A stretch of DNA of 64,000 bases from QHXN01 sp963785125 (GTDB lineage Bacteria; Acidobacteriota; Blastocatellia; Pyrinomonadales; Pyrinomonadaceae). Location of the stretch: positions 136,267 through 200,266 of the forward strand of contig CAWATU010000004.1 in assembly GCA_963785125.1 (NCBI GenBank), given 5' to 3'. Both the position numbers and the translations under genes were made by a program. Shown here piece after piece: positions 1 to 9,788 of this stretch. A model generated the notes under the pieces. It did not search any database and was not told the DNA's origin. It saw nothing but the letters and a program-made list of their open reading frames with translations. Numbering within the stretch: position 1 is the stretch's first letter; each line of letters begins with the position of its first letter.

Positions 1-1947
1 GAGCAGCGCGAAGGCGAGGAACGTGTGGTTGAGCAGCGGCGCGTGCCACACGGCGGCGTAGAACATGAGGTCTACGACGACCGCCTTCAACGTCGCTAAG
101 ACCAGCAGCACGAGCCCTGCGTAGCGCGCCGCGCGCTGCGCCCGCCACGCCCCGTAGGCGACGAGCCCCGCCCCCCAGATCGACCACAACGCCGTCAGAG
201 CGAACTGCCGCGCACTCTCCGCACGCTCGCGCGCCAAGCCCTCGGACAGGGCCTTCTGGCGGCCGAAGTAGTCGCTGAAGTCCAGCGTGAGAAGCGTCAG
301 CGCGAGCCCGTTGGCCGCCAGCGTGTAGAGCCCGATGGCCGCCGAGCGCTCGCCCTCTCCCGCCGCGCCGCGCCCCCCGCCCTCGTCCGCACCGGCCTGA
401 CCGCGGTAGAGCCAACCCGCCCCGGCGAGCGCCGAGACGAGCGCGAGGCACGACAGCGCGCGCGCGTTGAGGAGCGGGACGAAGTGGTTGCCGCCCTCCG
501 CGAGCGTCTCAGGGCTGAAGGCGTACTGCTGCGCGTCGAAGCCGAGCCAGTGCAGCAGCGCGACGGCGAAGACGGCGATGGCCGCGCGTCGCGCCGCCGG
601 CTCGCCCGCGCGCAGGCCCGCCCACGTCAGCATCAACCCCTCGACCGCCCACACGATGGTCACCCACTGTAGTTCGAGCTGAATAGCCACGGCCGCCGTC
701 AAAAACGTTACGGCCGCGCCGACGTACGCGTGCGTGAGCAGACGGTCTTCGGGGCTGCGCTCGCGCCCGAAGTAGAAGAGCGCGGCGAAGAAGAGGGCGA
801 CGAGCAGCGCGTGCGTCGCGGGCGCGGCGTCGAGGTAGCCGGCGTTCGTCCACATCGCGTAGCAGAAGCCGAAGTAGAGGGTCGCGTTCGAGACGAGCAG
901 CGACACGTCGAACCAGCGCGAGCGGCGACGCGGCAGCACGTTGTGGAAGAAGGAGAGCAAAGAGTAGACGACGAAGAAGAGGCTGAAGAAGAAGAGCGTC
1001 GTCCAGAGCTTGCCGTTGTCGTAGTACCTGATTGCCCACCCGAGCGACATCAGCGTGGTCGCGGCGAACGAGAGGAAGTCGAGCACGCGCCAACGCTTGA
1101 AGTAGGCGACGGCGAGCACGCCCGCGTCGAGCAGAGAGACGTAGGTGAAGAGCGCGACCTGATTGTCCTGACCCGTCGAGAGCAGCACCGGCGTCAGGAA
1201 GCCGCCCACTAAGGCCAGCACCGCCACGGGGAGCGCGTTCAGACGCACCGAGAGCAGAACGGCGATGGCCGTCACGGCGGTCATCAGAAGGAACGCGACC
1301 GGCTGCGCGAGCAGTTGATAGAAGTCGTACGCGGCGTAGACCGAGAGGTAGAGGATAAGCACGCCGCCGCCCGAAAGGACATAGGCGTACGGCCTGAGTC
1401 CCCTTCGGCGCAGGCGCTCGCCCACGACGAGCAGCCCCGCCCCTACGAGCGCGCCGAGCGCGACGCGCACCGTGGGACTTATCCAGTCCTTATCGAAGGC
1501 GTACTTGAGCGCGAAGGCAACGGCGAAGACCGCCGCGAGGATGCCCAACCAACTGAAGACGCTCCCGCCGATAAGCGACTCCAGGTCGCGCGGCTTCGCG
1601 GTCGCCGTCGCCGCGGGCTTAGCCTCGGCCCGCGTGTGTTGACCGGCTCCGGCTCCGTACCCGAAGTCTGGACGGCGGCCGGTCTCGGGACGCGTTTGAG
1701 TCTCGCCCTCGGGTCGAGGGACATGGCGCGGGGCGTCGCCGGGGGCGACGGGGCGCGACTCTTCGCGCTCGTCCGTGAGCGACTCGTAGAGCGGGCGTCG
1801 CGCCGGACGCTCCAACCCCACCCTCAACTCGATGGCGTAGAGGCGCGCCGTCTGCGCCTGCATCACACGCTCAAGGTGTTCGAGCCGCGCGGCGAGTTGC
1901 TCCAACATCTCGCGCGAGGTCTGTTCCGAGGTCTGCTCTTCGGCCAT
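1..1947 (-). CDS. DUF2339 polytopic membrane protein (3' end outside window)
   Basis: The gene reads leftward and runs off the left edge; 649 codons are visible. The ATG at 1947 is preceded by GGGAGG seven bases upstream (CCGGGAGGGCTT then ATG). Residues 10-46 are a heptad-like coiled coil, 50-125 a Pro/Arg/Glu-rich linker, and residues 127-152 (GGSVFSWLGILAAVFAVAFA, then LKYAFD) match the opening of the DUF2339 family. After that come successive hydrophobic helices to the end. The family is a large inner-membrane protein of unknown function in many Gram-negatives. The visible part already has more than ten likely membrane segments, so little seems to be missing. It lies downstream of the GntR-type regulator on the same strand, separated by an inverted heptamer array. 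Family assignment is firm; the function is unknown. Confidence 0.85.
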   Translation of the reverse strand, partial: MAEEQTSEQTSREMLEQLAARLEHLERVMQAQTARLYAIELRVGLERPARRPLYESLTDEREESRPVAPGDAPRHVPRPEGETQTRPETGRRPDFGYGAGAGQHTRAEAKPAATATAKPRDLESLIGGSVFSWLGILAAVFAVAFALKYAFDKDWISPTVRVALGALVGAGLLVVGERLRRRGLRPYAYVLSGGGVLILYLSVYAAYDFYQLLAQPVAFLLMTAVTAIAVLLSVRLNALPVAVLALVGGFLTPVLLSTGQDNQVALFTYVSLLDAGVLAVAYFKRWRVLDFLSFAATTLMSLGWAIRYYDNGKLWTTLFFFSLFFVVYSLLSFFHNVLPRRRSRWFDVSLLVSNATLYFGFCYAMWTNAGYLDAAPATHALLVALFFAALFYFGRERSPEDRLLTHAYVGAAVTFLTAAVAIQLELQWVTIVWAVEGLMLTWAGLRAGEPAARRAAIAVFAVALLHWLGFDAQQYAFSPETLAEGGNHFVPLLNARALSCLALVSALAGAGWLYRGQAGADEGGGRGAAGEGERSAAIGLYTLAANGLALTLLTLDFSDYFGRQKALSEGLARERAESARQFALTALWSIWGAGLVAYGAWRAQRAARYAGLVLLVLATLKAVVVDLMFYAAVWHAPLLNHTFLAFALL

Positions 1948-1991
1948 AAGCCCTCCCGGCCGGTTAATGATAGTGCAGGAGAGTGGAAAAA

Positions 1992-2115
1992 GCAGTAGGC
2001 AGTAGGCAGATGGCAGCAGGCAGTTGAAAGCGCCGCTCTTGGAGATTCCGGGTTAACCCTTCAACATCCATTACGCGAAGCGACTGCCGGCTGCCATCTG
2101 CCTACTGCCTACTGC
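1992..2115. repeat. Inverted heptamer array (5 + 5 units)
   Basis: Left side 1992-2026 is five tandem heptamers of the form GCAGNNG (GCAGTAG twice, GCAGATG, GCAGCAG, GCAGTTG). Right side 2081-2115 is five heptamers of the complementary form (CGACTGC, CGGCTGC, CATCTGC, CTACTGC twice) in mirrored order. The two sides can pair into a long stem around a 54-base loop. The TAG stop of the GntR-type gene (2104-2102, minus strand) lies inside the right array, so its last residues (SRQ) are encoded by repeat units. Confidence 0.85.
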
Positions 2116-3037
2116 TCTCCACCGTCAGGAAGCGTTCGACGAAGGCGCGCAGTTCGGCAAGCGAGGCGTCGGCGACGACGCGGTAGACGCGGTGGCGCAG
2201 GCCGTCGGGGAGTTGCGGCGCGGTGAGCGCGTCGGTGATGACGTGCGCGCTGGAGCGGAGGCCGCGCTCCCAGCCCGGCTCGCGCGCGTCGCGCAGGTCG
2301 AGCGCGTCGGCCTCCACCCCGGCAGCGACGAGGAAGACGCGCGCCCACTCCAGAAAGAGCGGCCAGCGCGAGACGACCGAGACGAGCGCGTCGCGCGGCG
2401 GCACACGCTCGCCCGCGAGCGACTCCGGAATCGAGCGCGTGTGCAGATAGATGGGCGTGACATCGGGCGGGAGCAGGCGCCGCATCTCCTCGGCCTTGCT
2501 GTAGAGCACGACGACCGTCCCGCCCGCGAGCCGCGCAGGGTCGGCGCACTCCTCGTAGCCGCAGCCCTCGACGCTGAACCCCGTGGCCTCCGCGATCTCG
2601 GCCATCAGGATTTCGCGCAGCCCCTCGTCGGGCTCGACGACGAGGAAGTGGTCGGGCGGCTCAAGGCTCAGCCAGTGCTTGACGCGCTCCTGCACGTCGG
2701 CGAGCGTGTGCCCCTGCCCGCGCGCGAGCGTGAGGAAGGCGCTGATGAGCCGGTCGAGTTCGAGCCGCGCGTCGAGCGGCGCCTGCACGGGGTCGTCGCC
2801 GAGCTGGCGGACGTAGACGCCGCTCCCCTTGCGTACCTCCAACCAACCGGCGCGCTCAAGGTCGCCGAAGGCGGCGCTCACCGTGTTCGAGTGGATGCGG
2901 AAGCGGCGCGCAAGCTCGCGCGTCGAGGGCAGGCGCTGACCCGGCTTCAGGTCGCCGCTCACCACGCCGAACATGATCTGCCGCACGAGCTGCTCGCGCA
3001 GAGGCACGCTGCTGTTCTTCGAGAGCCACAGGCGCAT
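2102..3037 (-). CDS. GntR-family transcriptional regulator
   Basis: A 311-residue protein. Residues 10-78 are a winged helix-turn-helix of the GntR type: VPLREQLVRQIMFGVVSGDL, then KPGQRLPSTRELARRF with the recognition helix around 48-60 (IHSNTVSAAFGDLERAGW) and the wing (KGSGVYV). The remaining 230 residues form an alpha/beta effector-like domain that I cannot assign to FadR, HutC or MocR types. The ATG at 3037 is chosen because the conserved domain begins about ten residues later. Reading further upstream in frame gives only low-complexity residues that would overlap the next gene. The ribosome site is weak. The upstream neighbour on the same strand is the VWFA-related gene (94 bp gap). Ligand and targets cannot be told. 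Confidence 0.8.
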   Translation of the reverse strand: MRLWLSKNSSVPLREQLVRQIMFGVVSGDLKPGQRLPSTRELARRFRIHSNTVSAAFGDLERAGWLEVRKGSGVYVRQLGDDPVQAPLDARLELDRLISAFLTLARGQGHTLADVQERVKHWLSLEPPDHFLVVEPDEGLREILMAEIAEATGFSVEGCGYEECADPARLAGGTVVVLYSKAEEMRRLLPPDVTPIYLHTRSIPESLAGERVPPRDALVSVVSRWPLFLEWARVFLVAAGVEADALDLRDAREPGWERGLRSSAHVITDALTAPQLPDGLRHRVYRVVADASLAELRAFVERFLTVESSRQ

Positions 3038-3131
3038 AAGAAGAGCCAGAGTGTAAAGTTCAAACTCGAAAGTTGAAAGCTTTTTCTGTGCACCTCGAAC
3101 GTGCGGAGGCCGAAACCTTCCGGTGAACAGT

Positions 3132-4430
3132 TCAGGAAGACTTGCGTGTTCTGTAGCCGGGGCGCGTGCGGAGCGCGACGCCTTTGCGGGTGGTGCGGAC
3201 GCGTATCTTGCGGTACTTGCCGTCGCGCGCGGCGTTGGTCGGGTAGTAGCCGAGGCTGTACTGCGTACGTAGCTCGTCGGCGATCTGCTGGAAGGAGCGG
3301 CGCAGCAGGAGCGGGTTGTCGGCCGGCACGAGCCGTCCGCCCGTCGTGCGCGCCATTTCGTTGAGGTAGTCGTCGGCCGTGCGGTAGAGAATGTCGAGCA
3401 TTCGTGCGATGGACTGGTCGCTCGCTTCGTCACGGTCGCGCGGGGGGCCGGTCGTGCCGGTGCCTTCGCCGGGGCGGCGCGAGGTCGCGTCGGGGAGGCC
3501 GTCGCGGTTGCGACGGTCGTCCTCGGGTCGGCCGCCGCCGCGCGGGTTGATGACGACCGAGCCCGGTGGCATCCCCGGAATGCGTCCGAGCACGCCGCCG
3601 AGGTCTACGGGGCCGCTGCCCCCGCGCGCCTGCGCACGCGCGAGCCGCTCGGTCTCCTCGCGCGTGTCGAAGCGCACGGGGTAGACGATAACGTCGGACT
3701 CTTCGACCGCGCGGCGGTTGTCTTCGTACGTGCGTCGGTCGCTGCGATAGTCCACGCCGTCCGTCAACATGATGACGGCCTTGCGCCCCTTGAGGCGGCG
3801 GAGCGCGCGGTAGGCTTGATCGAATGCGTCGTAGAGCCGCGTGCCCTTGCCCTGCCGCGTCGAGCGTATCGCCGACGCGAGCGCGGCGCGGTCCGGGGTG
3901 AAGTCGCAGAGGTCGCGCACTTCGTCGTCGAAGGAGATGACCTTGACGCGGTCGCCCTCGCGCAGTTGCTCGGTGAAGTAGACGGCCGCCTCCTGCACCT
4001 GTCGGAGTTTCTCGATTGTGGCGCTGGCGCTCGTGTCGATCATGAGGACGACGCTGAAGGGCTCGGTGACGGTGGCGAAGAAGGCGACCTTCTGCTCGGC
4101 GTTGTCCTCGGAGACGTTGAACTCTTCGGCCTTGAGGTCGGGGATGTAGCGCCCGCCATTGTCGCTCGCGATGACGGGCACGGTGACGAGGTTCGTCTCG
4201 ACCTTGACCGTCTCGTCGTCGTCAACCTCCTGTTCCTCGTCCCCCTCGGGCGTCTGAGGCTTGGGCGTCTCGGCGGGCTTCGTCTCGGCCGGCGTCTCCT
4301 GCTTCTTCTTCACCGGCTCGCTGCCGGGGAACCTCCGCCCAACCTGCGCGGCGACAGTAGGCAGCAGGCAGTAGGCAGTAGGCAAGAGGCAAGAGGCAAA
4401 GATGAGGATGAGAGACACGCCGGTCTTCAT
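3132..4430 (-). CDS. VWFA-related exported protein (acidobacterial type)
   Basis: A 432-residue exported protein. Residues 1-28 are a signal peptide (MKTGVSLILIFASCLLPTAY, ending VAAQ). Residues 40-75 are a Lys/Glu/Pro-rich linker. Then follows the segment typical of acidobacterial VWFA-related proteins (VKVETNLVTVPVIASDNGG, about 76-94), and a von Willebrand A domain from about 125 with MIDAS residues D132-T-S-A-S136 and LTDG at 222-225. A Gly/Arg/Pro-rich insert lies at roughly 265-320, and the C-terminal part ends in a LGYYPTN-type strand. Such proteins are secreted and of unknown role, possibly adhesion or surface assembly. An in-frame ATG at 4478 would add 16 basic residues; 4430 gives a clean signal peptide. 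Part of the signal peptide is encoded by tandem heptamers. Confidence 0.85.
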   Translation of the reverse strand: MKTGVSLILIFASCLLPTAYCLLPTVAAQVGRRFPGSEPVKKKQETPAETKPAETPKPQTPEGDEEQEVDDDETVKVETNLVTVPVIASDNGGRYIPDLKAEEFNVSEDNAEQKVAFFATVTEPFSVVLMIDTSASATIEKLRQVQEAAVYFTEQLREGDRVKVISFDDEVRDLCDFTPDRAALASAIRSTRQGKGTRLYDAFDQAYRALRRLKGRKAVIMLTDGVDYRSDRRTYEDNRRAVEESDVIVYPVRFDTREETERLARAQARGGSGPVDLGGVLGRIPGMPPGSVVINPRGGGRPEDDRRNRDGLPDATSRRPGEGTGTTGPPRDRDEASDQSIARMLDILYRTADDYLNEMARTTGGRLVPADNPLLLRRSFQQIADELRTQYSLGYYPTNAARDGKYRKIRVRTTRKGVALRTRPGYRTRKSS

Positions 4431-4460
4431 CCTCAACTTCGGCCTACGGCCTACGGCCTT
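4355..4460. repeat. Heptamer arrays inside the VWFA gene 5' end
   Basis: 4355-4396 is six tandem heptamers (CAGTAGG, CAGCAGG, CAGTAGG twice, CAAGAGG twice). On the coding (minus) strand they encode signal-peptide residues about 12-27, giving the duplicated peptide LLPTAYC/LLPTVA. A second array of three CGGCCT(A/T) units lies at 4440-4460, just upstream of the chosen ATG. Unlike the other arrays in this window, these sit inside or directly before a coding sequence. Confidence 0.85.
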
Positions 4461-4535
4461 CTGCTTTCTATTTGTCATCCGTGGCTCTGATGCTCTCGGG
4501 CGGCCGCGCAGATGGACAGGCGGCGCCTTTTTTTA

Positions 4536-4760
4536 TCAGTGCTTGCTGGACGCGCCCTCGTCGTCTTCAACGTCCGGGCCTTCGTCGGGGCCGGGTGTGC
4601 CGCCGTCGGCGATGCCTGCGCCCATGCCCGTGGTGCGACCGATAGCCAGGCCGCCGTGCGTGCCGCCGCCACCGGAGCCTTCGCCCGTGCCGCTCTCCTC
4701 GCCGCCGCCTTCAGTACCGTCGCCGGCCGCCGAATCCCTGTCGTCTCTTTCACTCGACAT
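4536..4760 (-). CDS. Small Gly/Asp/Glu-rich acidic protein
   Basis: A 74-residue hydrophilic, low-complexity protein (starts MSSERDDRDSAAGDGTEGGG, ends DVEDDEGASSKH). It has no membrane segment, cysteine or recognisable domain. The case for a real gene is the ribosome site AAGGAG eleven bases before the ATG and its position about 100 bp upstream of the VWFA gene on the same strand. The opposite strand also carries an open frame here, but without a comparable ribosome site. No function can be proposed; the protein is probably disordered. Confidence 0.5.
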   Translation of the reverse strand: MSSERDDRDSAAGDGTEGGGEESGTGEGSGGGGTHGGLAIGRTTGMGAGIADGGTPGPDEGPDVEDDEGASSKH

Positions 4761-4847
4761 CTGTCGTTCTACTCCTTCTGATGAGAGGTTGCCCGCGCGC
4801 GCCGCGTGCCTTCATAATGAAGACGAACGGAACCCTTGTAAAGACCG

Positions 4848-5408
4848 ATGGAAGCTCTCTCGTCAGCGGTCGCCGTCCTGACGGCGATGATTACGCCCGC
4901 CGTGCTCATCTCGGCCTGCGGCGCGCTCATCCTCTCGACCTCGACGCGTCTGGGCCGCGTCGTTGACCGCGTCCGGATGCTCATCGAACGCTTCGAAGAG
5001 ACGATGAAGACGCAGGAGGAGGAGGGCGTCGAGATGTTTGAGGAGCGCCGCTCGTTCCTCTTCAACCAGCTCGACAAGTTGACGACGCGCTCGCGCCTGC
5101 TTCAGAGGAGCATGCGCGTCTTCTACATCGCGCTCGGCGTCTTCGTCGGCACCAGCGTCGCCATCGGGCTCGTGGCGGCCGTCGGGCGCCCGTCATACGC
5201 TTGGCTTCCCGTCGTGCTCGGGCTCTCCGGCGCCTGCGGCCTCTTCTACGGCAGCGTCCTGCTCATACACGAGTCGCGCATCGCACAGGAGTCGCTCAAC
5301 GCCGAGATGGACTTCATCTGGAAGCTCGGCCGCGCGCTCGCCCCGCCCGACCTGCGCCAGACGCGCAGCCCGCACCACAACCCTCTGACCCTCCGCCGGA
5401 AGCTCTAA
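4848..5408 (+). CDS. DUF2721 family membrane protein
   Basis: A 186-residue protein. Residues 8-30 are a membrane helix with the family signature (VLTAMITPAVLISACGALIL, followed by STSTRLGRVVDRVR). A charged helical stretch spans about 40-85, and two more hydrophobic helices lie at about 90-115 and 118-142, followed by a short cytoplasmic-like tail. Length and order match DUF2721, whose function is unknown. It is transcribed divergently from the small acidic gene and converges with the dehydratase gene 23 bp downstream. The start is the first ATG before the conserved helix; no clear Shine-Dalgarno is seen. Confidence 0.85.
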   Translation: MEALSSAVAVLTAMITPAVLISACGALILSTSTRLGRVVDRVRMLIERFEETMKTQEEEGVEMFEERRSFLFNQLDKLTTRSRLLQRSMRVFYIALGVFVGTSVAIGLVAAVGRPSYAWLPVVLGLSGACGLFYGSVLLIHESRIAQESLNAEMDFIWKLGRALAPPDLRQTRSPHHNPLTLRRKL

Positions 5409-5431
5409 ACGCTGCTTTGTGTCTGCGGTGG

Positions 5432-7438
<2,007 letters not shown>

Positions 7439-7549
7439 CTCGGTCTGATGTACTACAAAGAGGCAGACGTTTTACTATGCTAATAACATAAAACGGCCGT
7501 CGATAAAATGTCGGGGCTCGCCCGCACTCTCGGAATCAGGAGGCACGAG

Positions 7550-7996
7550 TTGATAACACGTCGAGACCTGTTTGTGGCTCTCATCACGGCCGCCGCGACG
7601 CTGGGCGTCGTCGCGGCTCAAACGCAAAAGACGGTGATGCGGTCGGCGCTCTTCGACTGGAACGCCGTGGCCGCGCAGCAGACCGAGTACGGCGCCCGGC
7701 GTCAGTTCTTCAAGTCCGCGACGGCGACGACGGACGAGCTGTCGCTCCACGTGACGACCGTTAATCCGGGCGCCGCTTCACACGCGCCGCACAAACACGC
7801 GCACGAGGAACTGTTCATCGTCAAGGAGGGCACGGTCGAGGCGCTCGTGGGCGGCGAGTGGAGAAAGATCGGGCCGGGCTCCGCCGTCTTCTGCGCCTCG
7901 AACGAGCTGCACGGCATCAGGAACGCCGGGACTAGTCCAGCGACCTACCACGTCATCAACTGGCACACGCCGGGCACGCAGAAGGCACAACCGTGA
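7550..7996 (+). CDS. Exported cupin-domain protein
   Basis: A 148-residue single-domain cupin. The TTG at 7550 is preferred over the upstream ATG at 7508 because a perfect AGGAGG sits six bases before it, and because it places an RR-containing export signal (ITRRDLFVALITAAATLGVV) at the very N terminus. Cupin motif 1 is visible as G74, H81, H83, E87 and G94, and motif 2 as H121 and N125, so a metal ion is probably bound. The stop overlaps the GTG of the epimerase gene by four bases, so the two are probably translated together. A sugar-related isomerase or sensing role is possible, but the substrate is unknown. Confidence 0.8.
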   Translation: MITRRDLFVALITAAATLGVVAAQTQKTVMRSALFDWNAVAAQQTEYGARRQFFKSATATTDELSLHVTTVNPGAASHAPHKHAHEELFIVKEGTVEALVGGEWRKIGPGSAVFCASNELHGIRNAGTSPATYHVINWHTPGTQKAQP

Positions 7997-8985
7997 AAGC
8001 ACTCTTCATTGGCGGGACGGGTTTCATCAGCACGGCGGTAAGCCGGCTCGCGGTCAACAAAGGGGCCGAGCTGTACCTGCTCAACCGCGGGCTGCGAAGC
8101 GCTCCGCCGCCCGGCACGCACGGCCTGACCGCAGACATCAACAACGCGGAAGAGGTGCGCGCGGCGCTGCGGAGCTTACAGTTCGACGTGGTCGTCAACT
8201 GGATCGCCTACACGCCCGAAGACATCGAGCGCGACCTCTCGCTCTTCAAGGGTCGGGTCGGGCAATACGTCTTCATCAGCTCCGCCGCCGCTTATCAAAA
8301 GCCGCCCGCGCATTACGTCATCACGGAAGAGACGCCGCTCGTCAATCCCTTCTGGGACTACGCGCGCGGGAAGATCGCCTGCGAGGAAAGACTGTTGAAG
8401 GCTCATGCCGAAGAGGGCTTCCCCGCGACTATCGTTCGGCCCTCGCACACGTACGAGACGAACTTCCCCGTCGCCATCGGGGGCGGCGGCACCTACACGC
8501 TCGCGGATAGGATGAAGAGGGGACTGCCGATCATCGTCCACGGCGACGGCACCGCGTTGTGGACTGTGACGCACGCGGAAGACTTCGCACGCGGCTTTCT
8601 CGGCCTGCTCGGTAATTCTGAAACTACAGGTCAAGCGTTCCACATCACCTCGGACGAGGTGCAGACGTGGGAGCAGATTTACCGCACCATCGCCGAGGCG
8701 CTGGGCGTGGAGGCGAACGTCCTGCACGTTCCGTCCGACTTCATCGCGCGCGTCGTGCCGCGCCTCGCGGGGACTCTGCACGGGGATAAGAAGTGGAGCG
8801 CCGTCTTCGACAACGGCAAGATAAAGAGGTTCGTGCCGGAGTTCCGCGCCGCCGTCCCCTTCGGCGAAGGGATACGCCGGACGCTCGCGTGGTTCGAGGC
8901 GGACGAGCGGCGCCGACGCGTGGACGAGTCGCTCGTCGAAGAGATGGACTTAATCGTCGGCGCTTACGAAGGTCGTCGCGGCTAA
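7993..8985 (+). CDS. NAD(P)-dependent epimerase/dehydratase
   Basis: A 330-residue extended-SDR protein. It has an N-terminal Rossmann motif GGTGFIS (7-13) and an active-site YxxxK (Y123, K127, in DYARGKIACEE), with SSAAAY at 96-101 as the usual serine-containing strand. Its best general match is the NAD-dependent epimerase/dehydratase family acting on sugars or nucleotide sugars. GTG start within the overlap GTGA with the cupin gene. It converges with the SDR gene 15 bp downstream. In this locus it may process a sugar lactone or uronate, but that is inference from context. Confidence 0.8.
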   Translation: MKALFIGGTGFISTAVSRLAVNKGAELYLLNRGLRSAPPPGTHGLTADINNAEEVRAALRSLQFDVVVNWIAYTPEDIERDLSLFKGRVGQYVFISSAAAYQKPPAHYVITEETPLVNPFWDYARGKIACEERLLKAHAEEGFPATIVRPSHTYETNFPVAIGGGGTYTLADRMKRGLPIIVHGDGTALWTVTHAEDFARGFLGLLGNSETTGQAFHITSDEVQTWEQIYRTIAEALGVEANVLHVPSDFIARVVPRLAGTLHGDKKWSAVFDNGKIKRFVPEFRAAVPFGEGIRRTLAWFEADERRRRVDESLVEEMDLIVGAYEGRRG

Positions 8986-9000
8986 CTACGGCCCGGCGGG

Positions 9001-9777
9001 TCAGGAGTTGACGCCGGAGACGAGCATACCGCCGTCGATGACGATGGTCTGCCCCGTGATGAACGAGGCCGCGTCCGAGGCGAGGAAGACCGCCGCACCC
9101 GCTACCTCTTCGGGGCGGCCGAAGCGGCGCATCGGCGTCCGCATCAGCAACTCGCGCCCGCGCTCCGTGTCGTCGAGGAACTTCGCGTTGAGCTGCGTGC
9201 GGAAGACGCCCGGCGCGATGGCGTTGACGTTGATACCTTCGCGCGCCCACTCGCAACCCAGACTGCGCGTCAGCGCCAACACGCCCGCCTTCGATGCGCC
9301 GTAGGCGGCGACCTCGTGAAAAGCCACATACGAAGAGAGCGAAGCGACGTTGATGACGCGCCCACGCCCGCTCGCGCGCAGCGGCGCGTAGAAAGCCTGA
9401 CAGGCGCGCAGCATCCCCGTCAGGTTCGTATCCATGATCGCCTCCCACTCCTCTTCGGAGACCTCGGCCGTGGGCGTGCGCGCGGTGCGCCCCGCCGCGT
9501 TGACGAGGATGTCCACCGCACCGAACCGCTCAAGCACGGCGTCGCGCAGCAGGTTGATCGAGTCGCGTTCGCACACGTCCACCGTCCGTGCGAAAGCCTT
9601 GCCGCCGTCTTGCGTGATCTCTTCGCAGACCTCACGTACAAGCTCGCTGCGCCGCCCCGAAGGGACTGTCCTGGCCCCCGCGCGTGCCAGCCCGACCGCG
9701 ATGGCACGCCCCAGGCCCGACGTTCCGCCGACGACGACGGCCACGCGCCCGTTTAAGTCGCTGATGTTCTTAGCCAT
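9001..9777 (-). CDS. Short-chain dehydrogenase/reductase, uronate-locus
   Basis: A 258-residue classical SDR. The cofactor motif is GGTSGLG (17-23, variant of TGxxxGxG), with NAAG at 93-96, catalytic Ser146 and Y159xxxK163, and the C-terminal dinucleotide-dependent segment ending in IDGGM. The ATG at 9777 lies eleven bases after the stop of the uronate-isomerase-like gene, so it is the last gene of a five-gene operon. SDRs in uronate operons typically reduce fructuronate or oxidise a sugar acid; that role is inferred here. An upstream in-frame start would overlap the preceding gene with a low-complexity Gly/Arg stretch and is rejected. Confidence 0.85.
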   Translation of the reverse strand: MAKNISDLNGRVAVVVGGTSGLGRAIAVGLARAGARTVPSGRRSELVREVCEEITQDGGKAFARTVDVCERDSINLLRDAVLERFGAVDILVNAAGRTARTPTAEVSEEEWEAIMDTNLTGMLRACQAFYAPLRASGRGRVINVASLSSYVAFHEVAAYGASKAGVLALTRSLGCEWAREGINVNAIAPGVFRTQLNAKFLDDTERGRELLMRTPMRRFGRPEEVAGAAVFLASDAASFITGQTIVIDGGMLVSGVNS

Positions 9778-9788
9778 GCTCTTTCGCT

